From: a virus
Strand: one strand, 5' to 3'
IMG/VR virus record: IMGVR_UViG_3300032282_003084
Coordinates: 1 to 23,400 of that record
Length of the DNA: 23,400 nt
Of the stretch, positions 7,138-13,996 are shown in pieces. The position numbers and the translations under genes are program-made. The notes beneath the pieces are model-generated. The model saw only the letters and a list, made by a program, of their open reading frames with translations, had not been told where the DNA came from and did not search any database. Every line of letters starts with the position of its first letter. Position 1 is the first letter of the stretch.

Positions 7138-7688
7138 TGACTTGTATAATTGGATATCTAAAAGACAGCACTGTACATATAGCGGCGGATAGTCAGATAA
7201 CTTGCGGTGCAAGAATTGATGAAAATAATTATGAGAAAATTTTAGTTAATGGCGATATAGTTGCTGCTTTTTCTGGTAACTTACATTGTGTCGTCGCATT
7301 AGAGACAGAGTTTAATAAACTAGAACCAGAAAAAGTAGTAACTTTAAAAAATGATATATATGATGTTTTTCTTAAGCCAGTAAGAAATTTAATTAAGCAA
7401 AGAGAAATACCAGATAACTCTATAAGTTTTAGAGCTTTGATAGCTAAAAAAAACGAATTAATTGAAACCGATAATAATTATGCTATTTTAAACGTTAGTG
7501 AAAAAATTAGTATAGGCTCTGGTTCGTTCCATGCTATAGGAAGTCTAGAAGCTTTAGACAGATTTAGCGCTCTATCACTTGAACAAAAATTAAAAACATC
7601 TATTTTGATTGCTAATAAATATGATGCTGGAACAAACGATAATATTAAATATTGCAATACAAAAGATTTAAAAATTATTAAACTATAG
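7137..7688 (+). CDS. Proteasome beta / HslV-like Ntn hydrolase (predicted threonine peptidase)
   Basis: This 183-residue protein begins MTCIIGY, so removal of Met would expose Thr as an N-terminal nucleophile. Relative to that Thr as residue 1, an Asp falls at position 17 (AADSQIT) and a Lys at position 33 (NYEKI). This is exactly the T1-D17-K33 catalytic spacing of proteasome beta subunits and HslV. A GSGS segment near residue 130 and a Y-D-x-G segment near 163 fit the positions of the S129 and D166 partners. Length agrees with HslV at about 175. No HslU-type ATPase is in the window, so any unfoldase would come from the host or elsewhere in the genome. The target is unknown; turnover of host or phage proteins is an inference. 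It lies between ThyX and the phosphomannomutase gene. Confidence 0.8.
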   Translation: MTCIIGYLKDSTVHIAADSQITCGARIDENNYEKILVNGDIVAAFSGNLHCVVALETEFNKLEPEKVVTLKNDIYDVFLKPVRNLIKQREIPDNSISFRALIAKKNELIETDNNYAILNVSEKISIGSGSFHAIGSLEALDRFSALSLEQKLKTSILIANKYDAGTNDNIKYCNTKDLKIIKL

Positions 7689-7698
7689 AAAGAGTAAT

Positions 7699-8415
7699 AT
7701 GATTAGTTATTTATTTGACATTGACGGAACATTAACACAGCCAAGACAAAAGATAACTCCAGAGTTTGAGGAATTCTTTTTTAATTGGATGCAAGATAGA
7801 ATGGTTTTTCTTGTAACTGGTAGTGATTTAGTTAAAGTAAAAGAACAATTAAGTGAAAGAATTCTTCTTTCCTGCCAAGGAATCTTTTGCTCTATGGCTA
7901 ATGAGCTTTATAAGGGAGACAAACAACTATACAAGAATGAGCTAAAGATATCCGATGAATTAATCTTTTGGCTTAAGCAGCAATTAGAAAGATCATCATA
8001 TCCCGTCAAGAGAACTAATAATTTAGAATTTCGTAGCGGCATGTTAAATTTCTCCGTAGCTGGTAGAGATTCTACTGTAGAAGAACGTAATGCATATTAT
8101 GAATGGGATAAGGTAAACGGCGAACGTCAAAGAATCGCTGATTACATTAATAGAACATATCCCGATATGGAAGCGTGTGTTGGTGGACAGATAAGCATTG
8201 ATATTCAAAACAAAGGTAAGAATAAAAGCCAAGCTAGTGCATTTGTTCGTATGCATGTATCTGATACAGATATTATTTTCTTTGGCGATAAAACAATGGT
8301 AGGTGGAAACGATAGAGCTATTGTAGAAGATATAATTAAGAATATGGATGGTTTTAGTGGTTTCTATCAAGTAGAAGGACCAGAAGATTTAAAAAGTATA
8401 TTAGAGCAAATTTAA
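7699..8415 (+). CDS. Eukaryote-type (HAD-superfamily) phosphomannomutase-like protein
   Basis: This 238-residue protein matches the alpha-phosphomannomutase (PMM1/PMM2) branch of HAD phosphatases along its whole length; human PMM2 is 246 residues. The catalytic motif DIDGTLTQPRQKI (7-19) has both aspartates. LEFRSGMLNFSVAGR, followed by VEERNAYYEWDK, covers the cap-domain substrate arginines. GGQISIDI and FFGDKTMVGGNDRAI form the Mg-binding closing motifs. PMMs interconvert mannose-6-phosphate and mannose-1-phosphate. One region differs: the PMM segment after GGQIS-x-D (usually FP-x-GWDK) reads IQNKGKNKSQ, which may change specificity or leave a plain sugar phosphatase. It starts a run with an unknown protein and a nucleotidyltransferase-like gene, and a mannose-6-phosphate isomerase cupin lies at 20349. 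Confidence 0.88.
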   Translation: MISYLFDIDGTLTQPRQKITPEFEEFFFNWMQDRMVFLVTGSDLVKVKEQLSERILLSCQGIFCSMANELYKGDKQLYKNELKISDELIFWLKQQLERSSYPVKRTNNLEFRSGMLNFSVAGRDSTVEERNAYYEWDKVNGERQRIADYINRTYPDMEACVGGQISIDIQNKGKNKSQASAFVRMHVSDTDIIFFGDKTMVGGNDRAIVEDIIKNMDGFSGFYQVEGPEDLKSILEQI

Positions 8416-8416
8416 T

Positions 8417-9247
8417 ATGATTCAGCGCACTCTTGAACTGCAATATGATCAATTGGTCATTGGTAGCGACTTGAGTGCGCTTTCTTATTGTTATGTTAAT
8501 AAATGTCCAGCAGTCTTTTTAACAATTGATAGACCATACGAATATAATGAAAAAGGTATCTGGGACGAAGATATAGCACTATGGAATGATATGGCGTATC
8601 TACTATCAAACAGTAAATACATACCTTTTAGTGATAAAATAGTATCTATAAGACTTGAAAATGATAATCAATTAAAAGTTATTACAAAATATAATCTTGT
8701 GGCAACAATAAGTTTTCAAAATTTGATTATTAGTAATGATAAAAACATAGAAGGCTTGCCGCCGCCAATTTCTAAAACAAATCATGATAATTGGGTTATT
8801 GATTGGTTTAACGTTAATATTGGAGCAAAACACGATTTAGATTTCATTGATGATAATGAAAGTGATTTTGTTAAAAAAATATATTTCTACATCACTCGCA
8901 GATATCAATATAATATAGATAGAAAAGATTTAGTTTGTGTTTCAAAAATAAACGACGAAAATCTTTTAAAAGACGAATATAACCAAAATATTTGTAGATT
9001 AAAAACAATTAAAATGATGCAGCAGGCTGGTATAAAAGGAAAATGGGATAAAACAAATAATATGTTTGTTAAACCAAGATTAACCTCGATAAAAAGAGAT
9101 ATACACCCATTTGGTAAAAATATTTACAATAATTTACCATCTAGTATTTCTATGCTTTATAATAGCCATAAAGATATTTTATTAGATGCACAATATGATG
9201 AGAAATGGGCTAATCTAGTAGAAGGTAGATATGTATGGAAGAAATAA
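8417..9247 (+). CDS. Hypothetical protein with a possible N-terminal dinucleotide-binding strand
   Basis: The function of this 276-residue protein is not recognised. Residues 10-35 (YDQLVIGSDLSALSY followed by a second hydrophobic strand) look like the beta-alpha-beta start of a Rossmann fold, with G-S-D-L-S-A in place of G-x-G-x-x-G. The rest has many aromatic and Asn/Lys residues and no clear motif. It sits between the phosphomannomutase-like and nucleotidyltransferase-like genes and overlaps the latter by 13 bases, so it may act in the same pathway, perhaps as a sugar-modifying oxidoreductase (inference only). The ribosome-binding site is weak, and a 9-bp stem starts 7 bases after the start of the gene. 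Confidence 0.7.
   Translation: MIQRTLELQYDQLVIGSDLSALSYCYVNKCPAVFLTIDRPYEYNEKGIWDEDIALWNDMAYLLSNSKYIPFSDKIVSIRLENDNQLKVITKYNLVATISFQNLIISNDKNIEGLPPPISKTNHDNWVIDWFNVNIGAKHDLDFIDDNESDFVKKIYFYITRRYQYNIDRKDLVCVSKINDENLLKDEYNQNICRLKTIKMMQQAGIKGKWDKTNNMFVKPRLTSIKRDIHPFGKNIYNNLPSSISMLYNSHKDILLDAQYDEKWANLVEGRYVWKK
8424..8486 (+). other. Nested inverted repeat at the start of the 8417 gene (possible terminator or attenuator)
   Basis: AGCGCACTC (8424-8432) and GAGTGCGCT (8473-8481) form a perfect, GC-rich 9-bp stem. An inner hairpin is formed by ATGATC (8445-8450) and GGTCAT (8455-8460) over an AATT loop. The outer stem is followed by TTTCTT. This resembles an intrinsic terminator for the preceding phosphomannomutase-like gene, placed inside the next coding region, or a translational control element. 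Confidence 0.45.
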
Positions 9248-10128
9248 TTAAAGATAAAAATGTTAACCATTTAGCTGGTATAGTACCAATTGCTGGACAG
9301 CCATTAGAATTTAATTTTCCTTGGCATGATTGTTTACTGCCTATTAATTCAAATTACCTAGCCGTTGAAAGAGCGGTATTCCAATGTGTATTGGCAGGAT
9401 GCGAAACTATATGGGTTGTTGGTCACGTTGGAACACAACCATTAGTCAGAAAAAGAATAGGCGATATAATCGTAGATCCAGTTTATCTGCAATATCTTAA
9501 TAAAGTAGACAAGATGAAAGAAGTTAGTATTTATTATGTACCTATACATCCGCGTGATAAGGAAAAGCGAGATTGTTTAGGATGGAGCGTGTTATATGGC
9601 GCAGATACAGCTTATAAAGTATCCCTATTTATTTCTAAATGGATAGCACCAGAAAGGTTCTTTTGCTCTTTTCCTTATGGCATAGTGTCAGATGAAAGTT
9701 TGCGGGACAACAGAAAATTAATCTCTAGTAGTAAAAGAGTGACTTATTTTTATAATAATAAAACAGTAAAAGACAACCTTCATTTACCTTTTACTTTTGA
9801 TGCTCAAGATTTCTTTCGTTGTCGTGATATAGTAAAACATAAACAAGTAGAAGAATGGGAAGAAAAAAATGCTAGATATTATGATTTAGCTACAGTTTTT
9901 AAAGGTCTTGACGTTGATACATCACAAATGATAGAATTACCTTGGTTTCACGATATAAGTACTTGGGAAGGGTATAGAAACTATTTATTGTCGGAACAAA
10001 GTAAATTATATACAAAGCCTGTTACCCTATTTAAAGGCAATCGGAGAAGATATGATGATCGTTCAAGCAGAAAAGATTTACAACAAGATTCCGTTGCACA
10101 TGAAACAGGCACTCAATCTACCACTTAA
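9235..10128 (+). CDS. Nucleotidyltransferase-like protein (GT-A fold, tentative)
   Basis: The N-terminal third of this 297-residue protein resembles sugar-1-phosphate nucleotidyltransferases. GIVPIAGQPLEF leads into CLLPINSNYLAVERAV and QCVLAGCETIWVVG, matching the order 'strand, PL, LPI, helix with RAV, G-x-x-x-I-x-x-V' of that family. The glycine-rich G-x-G-x-R loop of classical members is not evident, so the call stays tentative. If correct, it could activate the sugar-1-phosphate made by the upstream mutase-like enzyme. The last 30 or so residues are polar and basic and are read from the region that overlaps the next gene by 77 bases, so this tail may be unstructured. Its start overlaps the preceding gene by 13 bases. 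Confidence 0.6.
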   Translation: MEEIIKDKNVNHLAGIVPIAGQPLEFNFPWHDCLLPINSNYLAVERAVFQCVLAGCETIWVVGHVGTQPLVRKRIGDIIVDPVYLQYLNKVDKMKEVSIYYVPIHPRDKEKRDCLGWSVLYGADTAYKVSLFISKWIAPERFFCSFPYGIVSDESLRDNRKLISSSKRVTYFYNNKTVKDNLHLPFTFDAQDFFRCRDIVKHKQVEEWEEKNARYYDLATVFKGLDVDTSQMIELPWFHDISTWEGYRNYLLSEQSKLYTKPVTLFKGNRRRYDDRSSRKDLQQDSVAHETGTQSTT

Positions 10129-10303
10129 TTATCTTGATTTAAGTGTAGATCAAATGTTATTTATTAATGAATTCTATTTTGCCAGTTCGCAAAAGCTAGA
10201 TGTAAAGAAGCTAAAGAAATCTTTAGCTGATGCAGCTATTAATGCTGATTTAATTTATATTGCGATGAATGAAATGGAGGATTTATTAAATGATGCCGAA
10301 TAA
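10052..10303 (+). CDS. Small hypothetical protein overlapping the nucleotidyltransferase gene
   Basis: This 83-residue protein is acidic and helical at its C terminus (IAMNEMEDLLND). It begins inside the end of the preceding gene in another frame, with GGAGAAG a few bases before two tandem ATG codons (10052 and 10055). That supports real translation. The 77-base overlap is much longer than the others in the window. No motif is recognised. Confidence 0.6.
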   Translation: MMIVQAEKIYNKIPLHMKQALNLPLNYLDLSVDQMLFINEFYFASSQKLDVKKLKKSLADAAINADLIYIAMNEMEDLLNDAE

Positions 10304-10309
10304 GTTTAT

Positions 10310-10334
10310 GATGCCTAGTTAATATGAGGGCATC
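10310..10334 (+). promoter_or_regulatory. Hairpin covering the ribosome-binding site of the lipoprotein gene
   Basis: GATGCC (10310-10315) can pair with GGCATC (10329-10334) over a 13-base loop, ending 2 bases before the ATG at 10337. The Shine-Dalgarno GAGGG (10326-10330) is partly in the stem and partly in the loop. Folding would limit initiation. A second GATGCC copy lies at 10292-10297 and could compete for the same partner. Confidence 0.4.
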
Positions 10335-10336
10335 TT

Positions 10337-11491
10337 ATGAGAAAGGCACTATTATTATTAATATTATTATCTTGCGGTAGTCCAAAAATTCAAAAATATA
10401 ATGTCTGTGGGCAAGTATGCCACCCAGATTCTAAAAAAGCTGGTGTTGGTGTTTGTACTTTGGGTTATTGGGAATGTGATAACCGACCAGAACCTGAATG
10501 TGTAGGTTATGGAGCGGCAGGTAAAGAAGTGTGTGATGGTTTAGATAATGATTGTGATGGCGCTGTAGATGAATCTATTATACAATCCTGCCAAACACAA
10601 TGCGGTGCTGGCTTTGAAATATGCAGCAATGGACAGTTTGTTAATTGTGATGCACCAAAACCTGAAACAGAAACATGCGACGGAAAAGATAATGATTGTA
10701 ATGGAAAAATAGATGATTTTCAACTCTTATCACAACCATGTTATACAGGAGATGCAGGAGATTTAATGTATGGCGAATGTCATCCCGGCTCTAGCAGATG
10801 TATAGCAGGAAAAGTACAGTGTGTAAATCAACAATTACCGCATTACGAAATGTGTGACGGCAAGGATAATGATTGTGATGGCGAAATAGACGAAAATGTA
10901 ACAAAACCAAACCGTTTAATAGATGTTGTATTTGTTATTGACGAAAGTGGGTCAATGGAAAGTGTTATTAGAAATATAGCTAATGTTTCTAAAACTTGGG
11001 TAACAAAATATAATAACAGAGCAGATTTAAAATTTGCAGTTGTTGCCGCACCTTGGTCTAATTCGGCATATGACTCGCAAACGTTGTTGATTCAAGATTT
11101 AGCTAATGCTAGTATTGCATCTATCGCCTTGTCTAACCAATATGCAGGTAACTGTACCTATGAACCAACATGGGATGCAATATATTTATTAAGTAATTCT
11201 CTTAATGAATTAGGCTTGACATGGAGAACAAACTCAGTTAAAGTGATTATTATGTTTACAGATGAAACAGGGCAATCTTACGAATATAACCCCCCACTTG
11301 TTTTGCAAGAAGTAGTAGATATGGCAGTCCAAGAAAATAGACATGTTTATGTTTTTACTGTTGCAAATGTTTATACGTCATACCAACCAATAGCTGATGC
11401 AACAGACGGTGGAATATATAATTTATATCTGTCTCAACCAGAAATGGAATCAGTATTAGACTCTATCGTAGCGGAGGAAACGTGCAAATAA
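10337..11491 (+). CDS. Secreted lipoprotein with three CDGxDNDCDG repeats and a VWA domain
   Basis: The 384-residue protein starts with a short signal peptide and a lipobox ending LLSC (C13), so it is probably lipidated and exported. Residues 20-190 are Cys-rich and hold three copies of an acidic metal-binding motif: CDGLDNDCDGAVDE (66-79), CDGKDNDCNGKIDD (114-127) and CDGKDNDCDGEIDE (173-186). These match the putative metal-binding (MopE-like) repeat common in secreted proteins of Myxococcota and related groups. A von Willebrand factor A domain follows (about 195-380), with the MIDAS start DESGSM (202-207) and a later MFTDETG strand. Such proteins bind divalent metal and other proteins at the cell surface. 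Nothing here suggests a virion part, so a host-surface change during infection (exclusion, adhesion) is plausible but inferred. The gene stop overlaps the next start by 10 bases. Confidence 0.88.
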   Translation: MRKALLLLILLSCGSPKIQKYNVCGQVCHPDSKKAGVGVCTLGYWECDNRPEPECVGYGAAGKEVCDGLDNDCDGAVDESIIQSCQTQCGAGFEICSNGQFVNCDAPKPETETCDGKDNDCNGKIDDFQLLSQPCYTGDAGDLMYGECHPGSSRCIAGKVQCVNQQLPHYEMCDGKDNDCDGEIDENVTKPNRLIDVVFVIDESGSMESVIRNIANVSKTWVTKYNNRADLKFAVVAAPWSNSAYDSQTLLIQDLANASIASIALSNQYAGNCTYEPTWDAIYLLSNSLNELGLTWRTNSVKVIIMFTDETGQSYEYNPPLVLQEVVDMAVQENRHVYVFTVANVYTSYQPIADATDGGIYNLYLSQPEMESVLDSIVAEETCK

Positions 11492-11715
11492 TCAAGAACG
11501 CAGCACAGTGTTTAAGCTGTAATGAAGTGGTTGAAAGCAAGCATCGCCATGATTTTGTTCGTTGTAGCTGTGGAAACTTAGCCGTAGATGGTGGGAAAGA
11601 TTATCTAAAACGTTCTGTAGGTAAGCATGGTATAAAAAATATGTCCCAGACAGAACACGATAAAGATTGCTATTGGCATAAAGATTGGCATCAGTGTAGC
11701 TGCGGTGCTTTCTAA
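11482..11715 (+). CDS. Small zinc-ribbon protein of a widespread phage/bacterial family
   Basis: This 77-residue protein carries CLSC, then SKHRHDFVRCSCG and VDGGKDYLKRS. That arrangement (CxxC, S-x-HRHDF, CxCG, VDGG-x-x-Y-L-x-R) recurs in many small phage proteins of unknown function. An additional CSCGAF ends the protein. The GTG start at 11482 is chosen because GGAGG (11473-11477) lies 4 bases before it, and translation is probably coupled to the lipoprotein gene it overlaps. Confidence 0.75.
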   Translation: MQIIKNAAQCLSCNEVVESKHRHDFVRCSCGNLAVDGGKDYLKRSVGKHGIKNMSQTEHDKDCYWHKDWHQCSCGAF

Positions 11716-12122
11716 TGCCAATTAAAAAAGATGAAACGTATTTTCGTCAATACGTAAACAAATTATTTTCACTTCCAAGCCGTACCGACAAATACGCAAT
11801 CGTAGATGTAAAAAAGATTGGCAAGATATATTATTTTGTTTATATCGGATTTGAAAATCACAGCAGCGATGAACCAGCTATGGAAGAATGTAAAACATTA
11901 TTAAAAACAGTTAATATCCTAGACCTGCCATGTGATTATAAATGTGAAAGTTGTCAAGAAGCATGTGCAATAGTTAAGAATAGCGAACAGAATAATCTTT
12001 CTTGCCCAAAATGTTTTCATGCATCAAATTGTCAATCATGTGATGAATGTGGAGTGGATGTTTATTGGGAACACGCAAAGAAAAAAGATGATATGAGAGT
12101 TTGCGAGGATTGTTTTGAATAA
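11715..12122 (+). CDS. Cys-rich putative zinc-binding protein
   Basis: The first 75 residues of this 135-residue protein look like an alpha/beta domain (YAIVDVKKIGKIYYFVYIGF). The C-terminal 60 residues hold four or more Cys pairs (CESC, CPKC, CQSCDEC, CEDC), pointing to two zinc ribbons. Function is unknown. It starts on the stop codon of the previous gene (TAATG) and overlaps the next one by 8 bases. Confidence 0.7.
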   Translation: MPIKKDETYFRQYVNKLFSLPSRTDKYAIVDVKKIGKIYYFVYIGFENHSSDEPAMEECKTLLKTVNILDLPCDYKCESCQEACAIVKNSEQNNLSCPKCFHASNCQSCDECGVDVYWEHAKKKDDMRVCEDCFE

Positions 12123-12324
12123 TCTTACTATCAATAAAACAAACGTTAAATGTTGTGAAAAGGGAAACCAAGCTCTTCATTATCTCCATAAACGCAAAGA
12201 GTTCATGATAATGTATGAAGGTGAAGAATGGTGGATTATAGTTGACTTCTGCCCGTGGTGTGGTGTAAGATTAGACACATCACATGTTGATTACGATAGA
12301 ACTGAAAGATTTGAAAGGCTATAA
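12115..12324 (+). CDS. Small CPWC-containing protein, TTG start
   Basis: This 69-residue protein has KCCEKG near the N terminus and DFCPWCGVRL near residue 44-53, a zinc-ribbon-like pairing often seen in phage small proteins with the 'YCPFCGK-x-L' ending. No ATG exists early in the frame. TTG at 12115 has GAGG (12105-12108) 6 bases upstream and gives the usual small overlap with the gene before. Function is unknown. Confidence 0.65.
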   Translation: MNNLTINKTNVKCCEKGNQALHYLHKRKEFMIMYEGEEWWIIVDFCPWCGVRLDTSHVDYDRTERFERL

Positions 12325-12325
12325 A

Positions 12326-13918
12326 ATGAAAATTGATATTCACGATAATCAAAAGAAGGCAGCTAATGAAATTGTAAATCATTACAACAGTGTTAAAGTA
12401 GATAATTATCCTCCCGTGCTTCTTGTAGCGCAGCCGCAGTCAGGAAAGACAGGTGCTGTTATTAATGCATTGGAAAAAATTATTGAAAACAATAAGCAAA
12501 AATCTCCAGATTCTTGGACTACAGTTTTTTGGATTGGCCCTTCGGATGTTAACCTGAAAGAGCAAACCCTTGAAAGAATAGAAGGCACTTCTCAAACAGT
12601 TAAGAGAAATCTACTCGATGCTACAGTTTATCATATGCCTGATTTACTATTATCGAATAATTCAAATGAATTACTTATCAAGAGATATAACGAGGCAAAA
12701 GAAAGAAAAGATTATATCTTAGTTGTAATGGATGAAGCGCATATTGGTATTGGACTCGATCAAACATTGCCAGAATTCTTTAAAGAAAGATTAGGTTTTT
12801 TTCCCGGTTTTGAGGATTCAAAAGAAAAAGTATTTACTATTATTATAACTGCTACTCCCGGCTCTTTTTTAAATTATGCTAGATATAGAAAAACTTCTAG
12901 TACTGGTGATTGTTTTCGGTATGTTTATCTGGAGCCGGGAAAAAATTATAATTCTTTTAAACTGATGAAGCAAAATGGAAGAATTAATAATGCTTATCTT
13001 GTTAAAGATGAAGCATCTTGGTATAAATTTTTTCATGATCAGTTTATACCATTTATTACGGGAGAAAAAGGATATTATATTTTTAGAATGAGCAAAAAAA
13101 ATGACTTTATTTCTAAAAAACTAAATGAATATTCTTCTAAATTTTCTTTTGGCATTAAGACATATCACAGTGATTATAAAAATATTGCCCAGCTTGATGA
13201 AGATTTAAAGTCTTCTCCAAACAAGCATACATTTTGCTTAATTGTAGGCTCTTATTTACAGGGTAAGACTTTTGATGATATGAAATATGTTAGAGGATGG
13301 TGGGAAAGAGTAAATAAGACAACTACACATACTTTTACAGCGCAATCTGCTGGTAGAAATTGTGGATATAATAATCGTGATACTTATAATTATCCTATTA
13401 GTCTACATATGGAGCAATTTGACGATATTATTAAATTTTATGATTTGGCATCTAGAGGTGAATGGTCTAAATTAGAAGAAGATTTTCTACTTAATAGCAC
13501 TCATGTTAAGAAGCTTAATTCTATTAATAGACTCACAACAAAAATTATTTGGGATTTACCAAAGATGTTTAAAACTTTAAAACAAGCTAAAAATTATTGT
13601 CAACAAAATGCAGTTGATTTTCGTGTTGCCACGGTAAGTGGACATTCTTATAAAGATTTGGCAGGAGAGTTAAATAATAATATGAATAATCCACAGCTTG
13701 GTAGATCTAATGGTAATAAAGAAAAAGATGCTGTAGTTGTGTATATCGATAAGCCATCAAATAAATATAAAAATTCATATAAGCAATTATTGAAAAAAAC
13801 AAAAGGCGATTCTGCGGTTGTCTTTTTGCGTAAAAAGACAAATGAAAAAAATATCATTGTAAAAAGCAAAGATGTTTATTCCAAGCCTTTTGGATATAGA
13901 AAAGGAAATAAAAAATAG
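12326..13918 (+). CDS. Superfamily 2 DNA/RNA helicase
   Basis: The 530-residue protein has the SF2 motif set. A Q-rich entry and Walker A QPQSGKTG (36-43) are followed by motif II MDEAH (135-139) and motif III ITATP (174-178). In the second RecA domain there is a YLQGKTFDD segment and motif VI AQSAGRNCGY. The closing 130 residues are basic and probably bind nucleic acid. Phage SF2 helicases (for example T4 UvsW) remodel recombination and fork intermediates or RNA, but the exact branch is not clear here. The ATG at 12326 is preferred over an upstream TTG at 12284, which would overlap the previous gene by 41 bases and lacks a site. Arg codons are mainly AGA. It is followed by a regulatory gap. 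Confidence 0.8.
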   Translation: MKIDIHDNQKKAANEIVNHYNSVKVDNYPPVLLVAQPQSGKTGAVINALEKIIENNKQKSPDSWTTVFWIGPSDVNLKEQTLERIEGTSQTVKRNLLDATVYHMPDLLLSNNSNELLIKRYNEAKERKDYILVVMDEAHIGIGLDQTLPEFFKERLGFFPGFEDSKEKVFTIIITATPGSFLNYARYRKTSSTGDCFRYVYLEPGKNYNSFKLMKQNGRINNAYLVKDEASWYKFFHDQFIPFITGEKGYYIFRMSKKNDFISKKLNEYSSKFSFGIKTYHSDYKNIAQLDEDLKSSPNKHTFCLIVGSYLQGKTFDDMKYVRGWWERVNKTTTHTFTAQSAGRNCGYNNRDTYNYPISLHMEQFDDIIKFYDLASRGEWSKLEEDFLLNSTHVKKLNSINRLTTKIIWDLPKMFKTLKQAKNYCQQNAVDFRVATVSGHSYKDLAGELNNNMNNPQLGRSNGNKEKDAVVVYIDKPSNKYKNSYKQLLKKTKGDSAVVFLRKKTNEKNIIVKSKDVYSKPFGYRKGNKK

Positions 13919-13925
13919 ATTAAAT

Positions 13926-13968
13926 GTATGCCACAAGTCGCTTGACAAAAATAGGGCTTGTGGCATAC
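13926..13968 (+). repeat. Perfect 12-bp inverted repeat overlapping a promoter
   Basis: GTATGCCACAAG (13926-13937) and CTTGTGGCATAC (13957-13968) are exact reverse complements separated by 19 bases. The right arm contains most of the predicted -10 element and the spacer contains the -35. No T tract follows, so this is more likely an operator (a two-half-site repressor or activator target) than a terminator. Confidence 0.7.
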
Positions 13969-13969
13969 T
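13942..13969 (+). promoter_or_regulatory. Sigma70-like promoter for the small-gene cassette
   Basis: A consensus -35 TTGACA (13942-13947) is followed after 16 bases by CATACT (13964-13969), with TG at 13961-13962 giving an extended -10. It lies in the 78-base gap after the helicase gene and would drive the run of small genes from 13997. The overlap with the inverted repeat predicts control by a DNA-binding protein. Confidence 0.6.
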
Positions 13970-13996
13970 TGTATCTACTGAAAGGTTTGAAAAGGT

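Noticed and set aside
8044-8370. 108-codon open frame on the minus strand
   Set aside because: It lies wholly opposite the well-supported phosphomannomutase-like gene and resembles no protein.
12284-12325. TTG start extending the SF2 helicase by 14 residues
   Set aside because: It would overlap the previous gene by 41 bases with no ribosome-binding site; the ATG at 12326 is better.
12326-13918. SF2 helicase as part of a restriction or other defence system
   Set aside because: No nuclease, methyltransferase or specificity gene lies nearby, and its neighbours are small phage genes.
13926-13975. Inverted repeat as a rho-independent terminator for the SF2 helicase
   Set aside because: The stem has a long 19-base loop and is not followed by a T tract on either strand; the promoter overlap makes an operator more likely.
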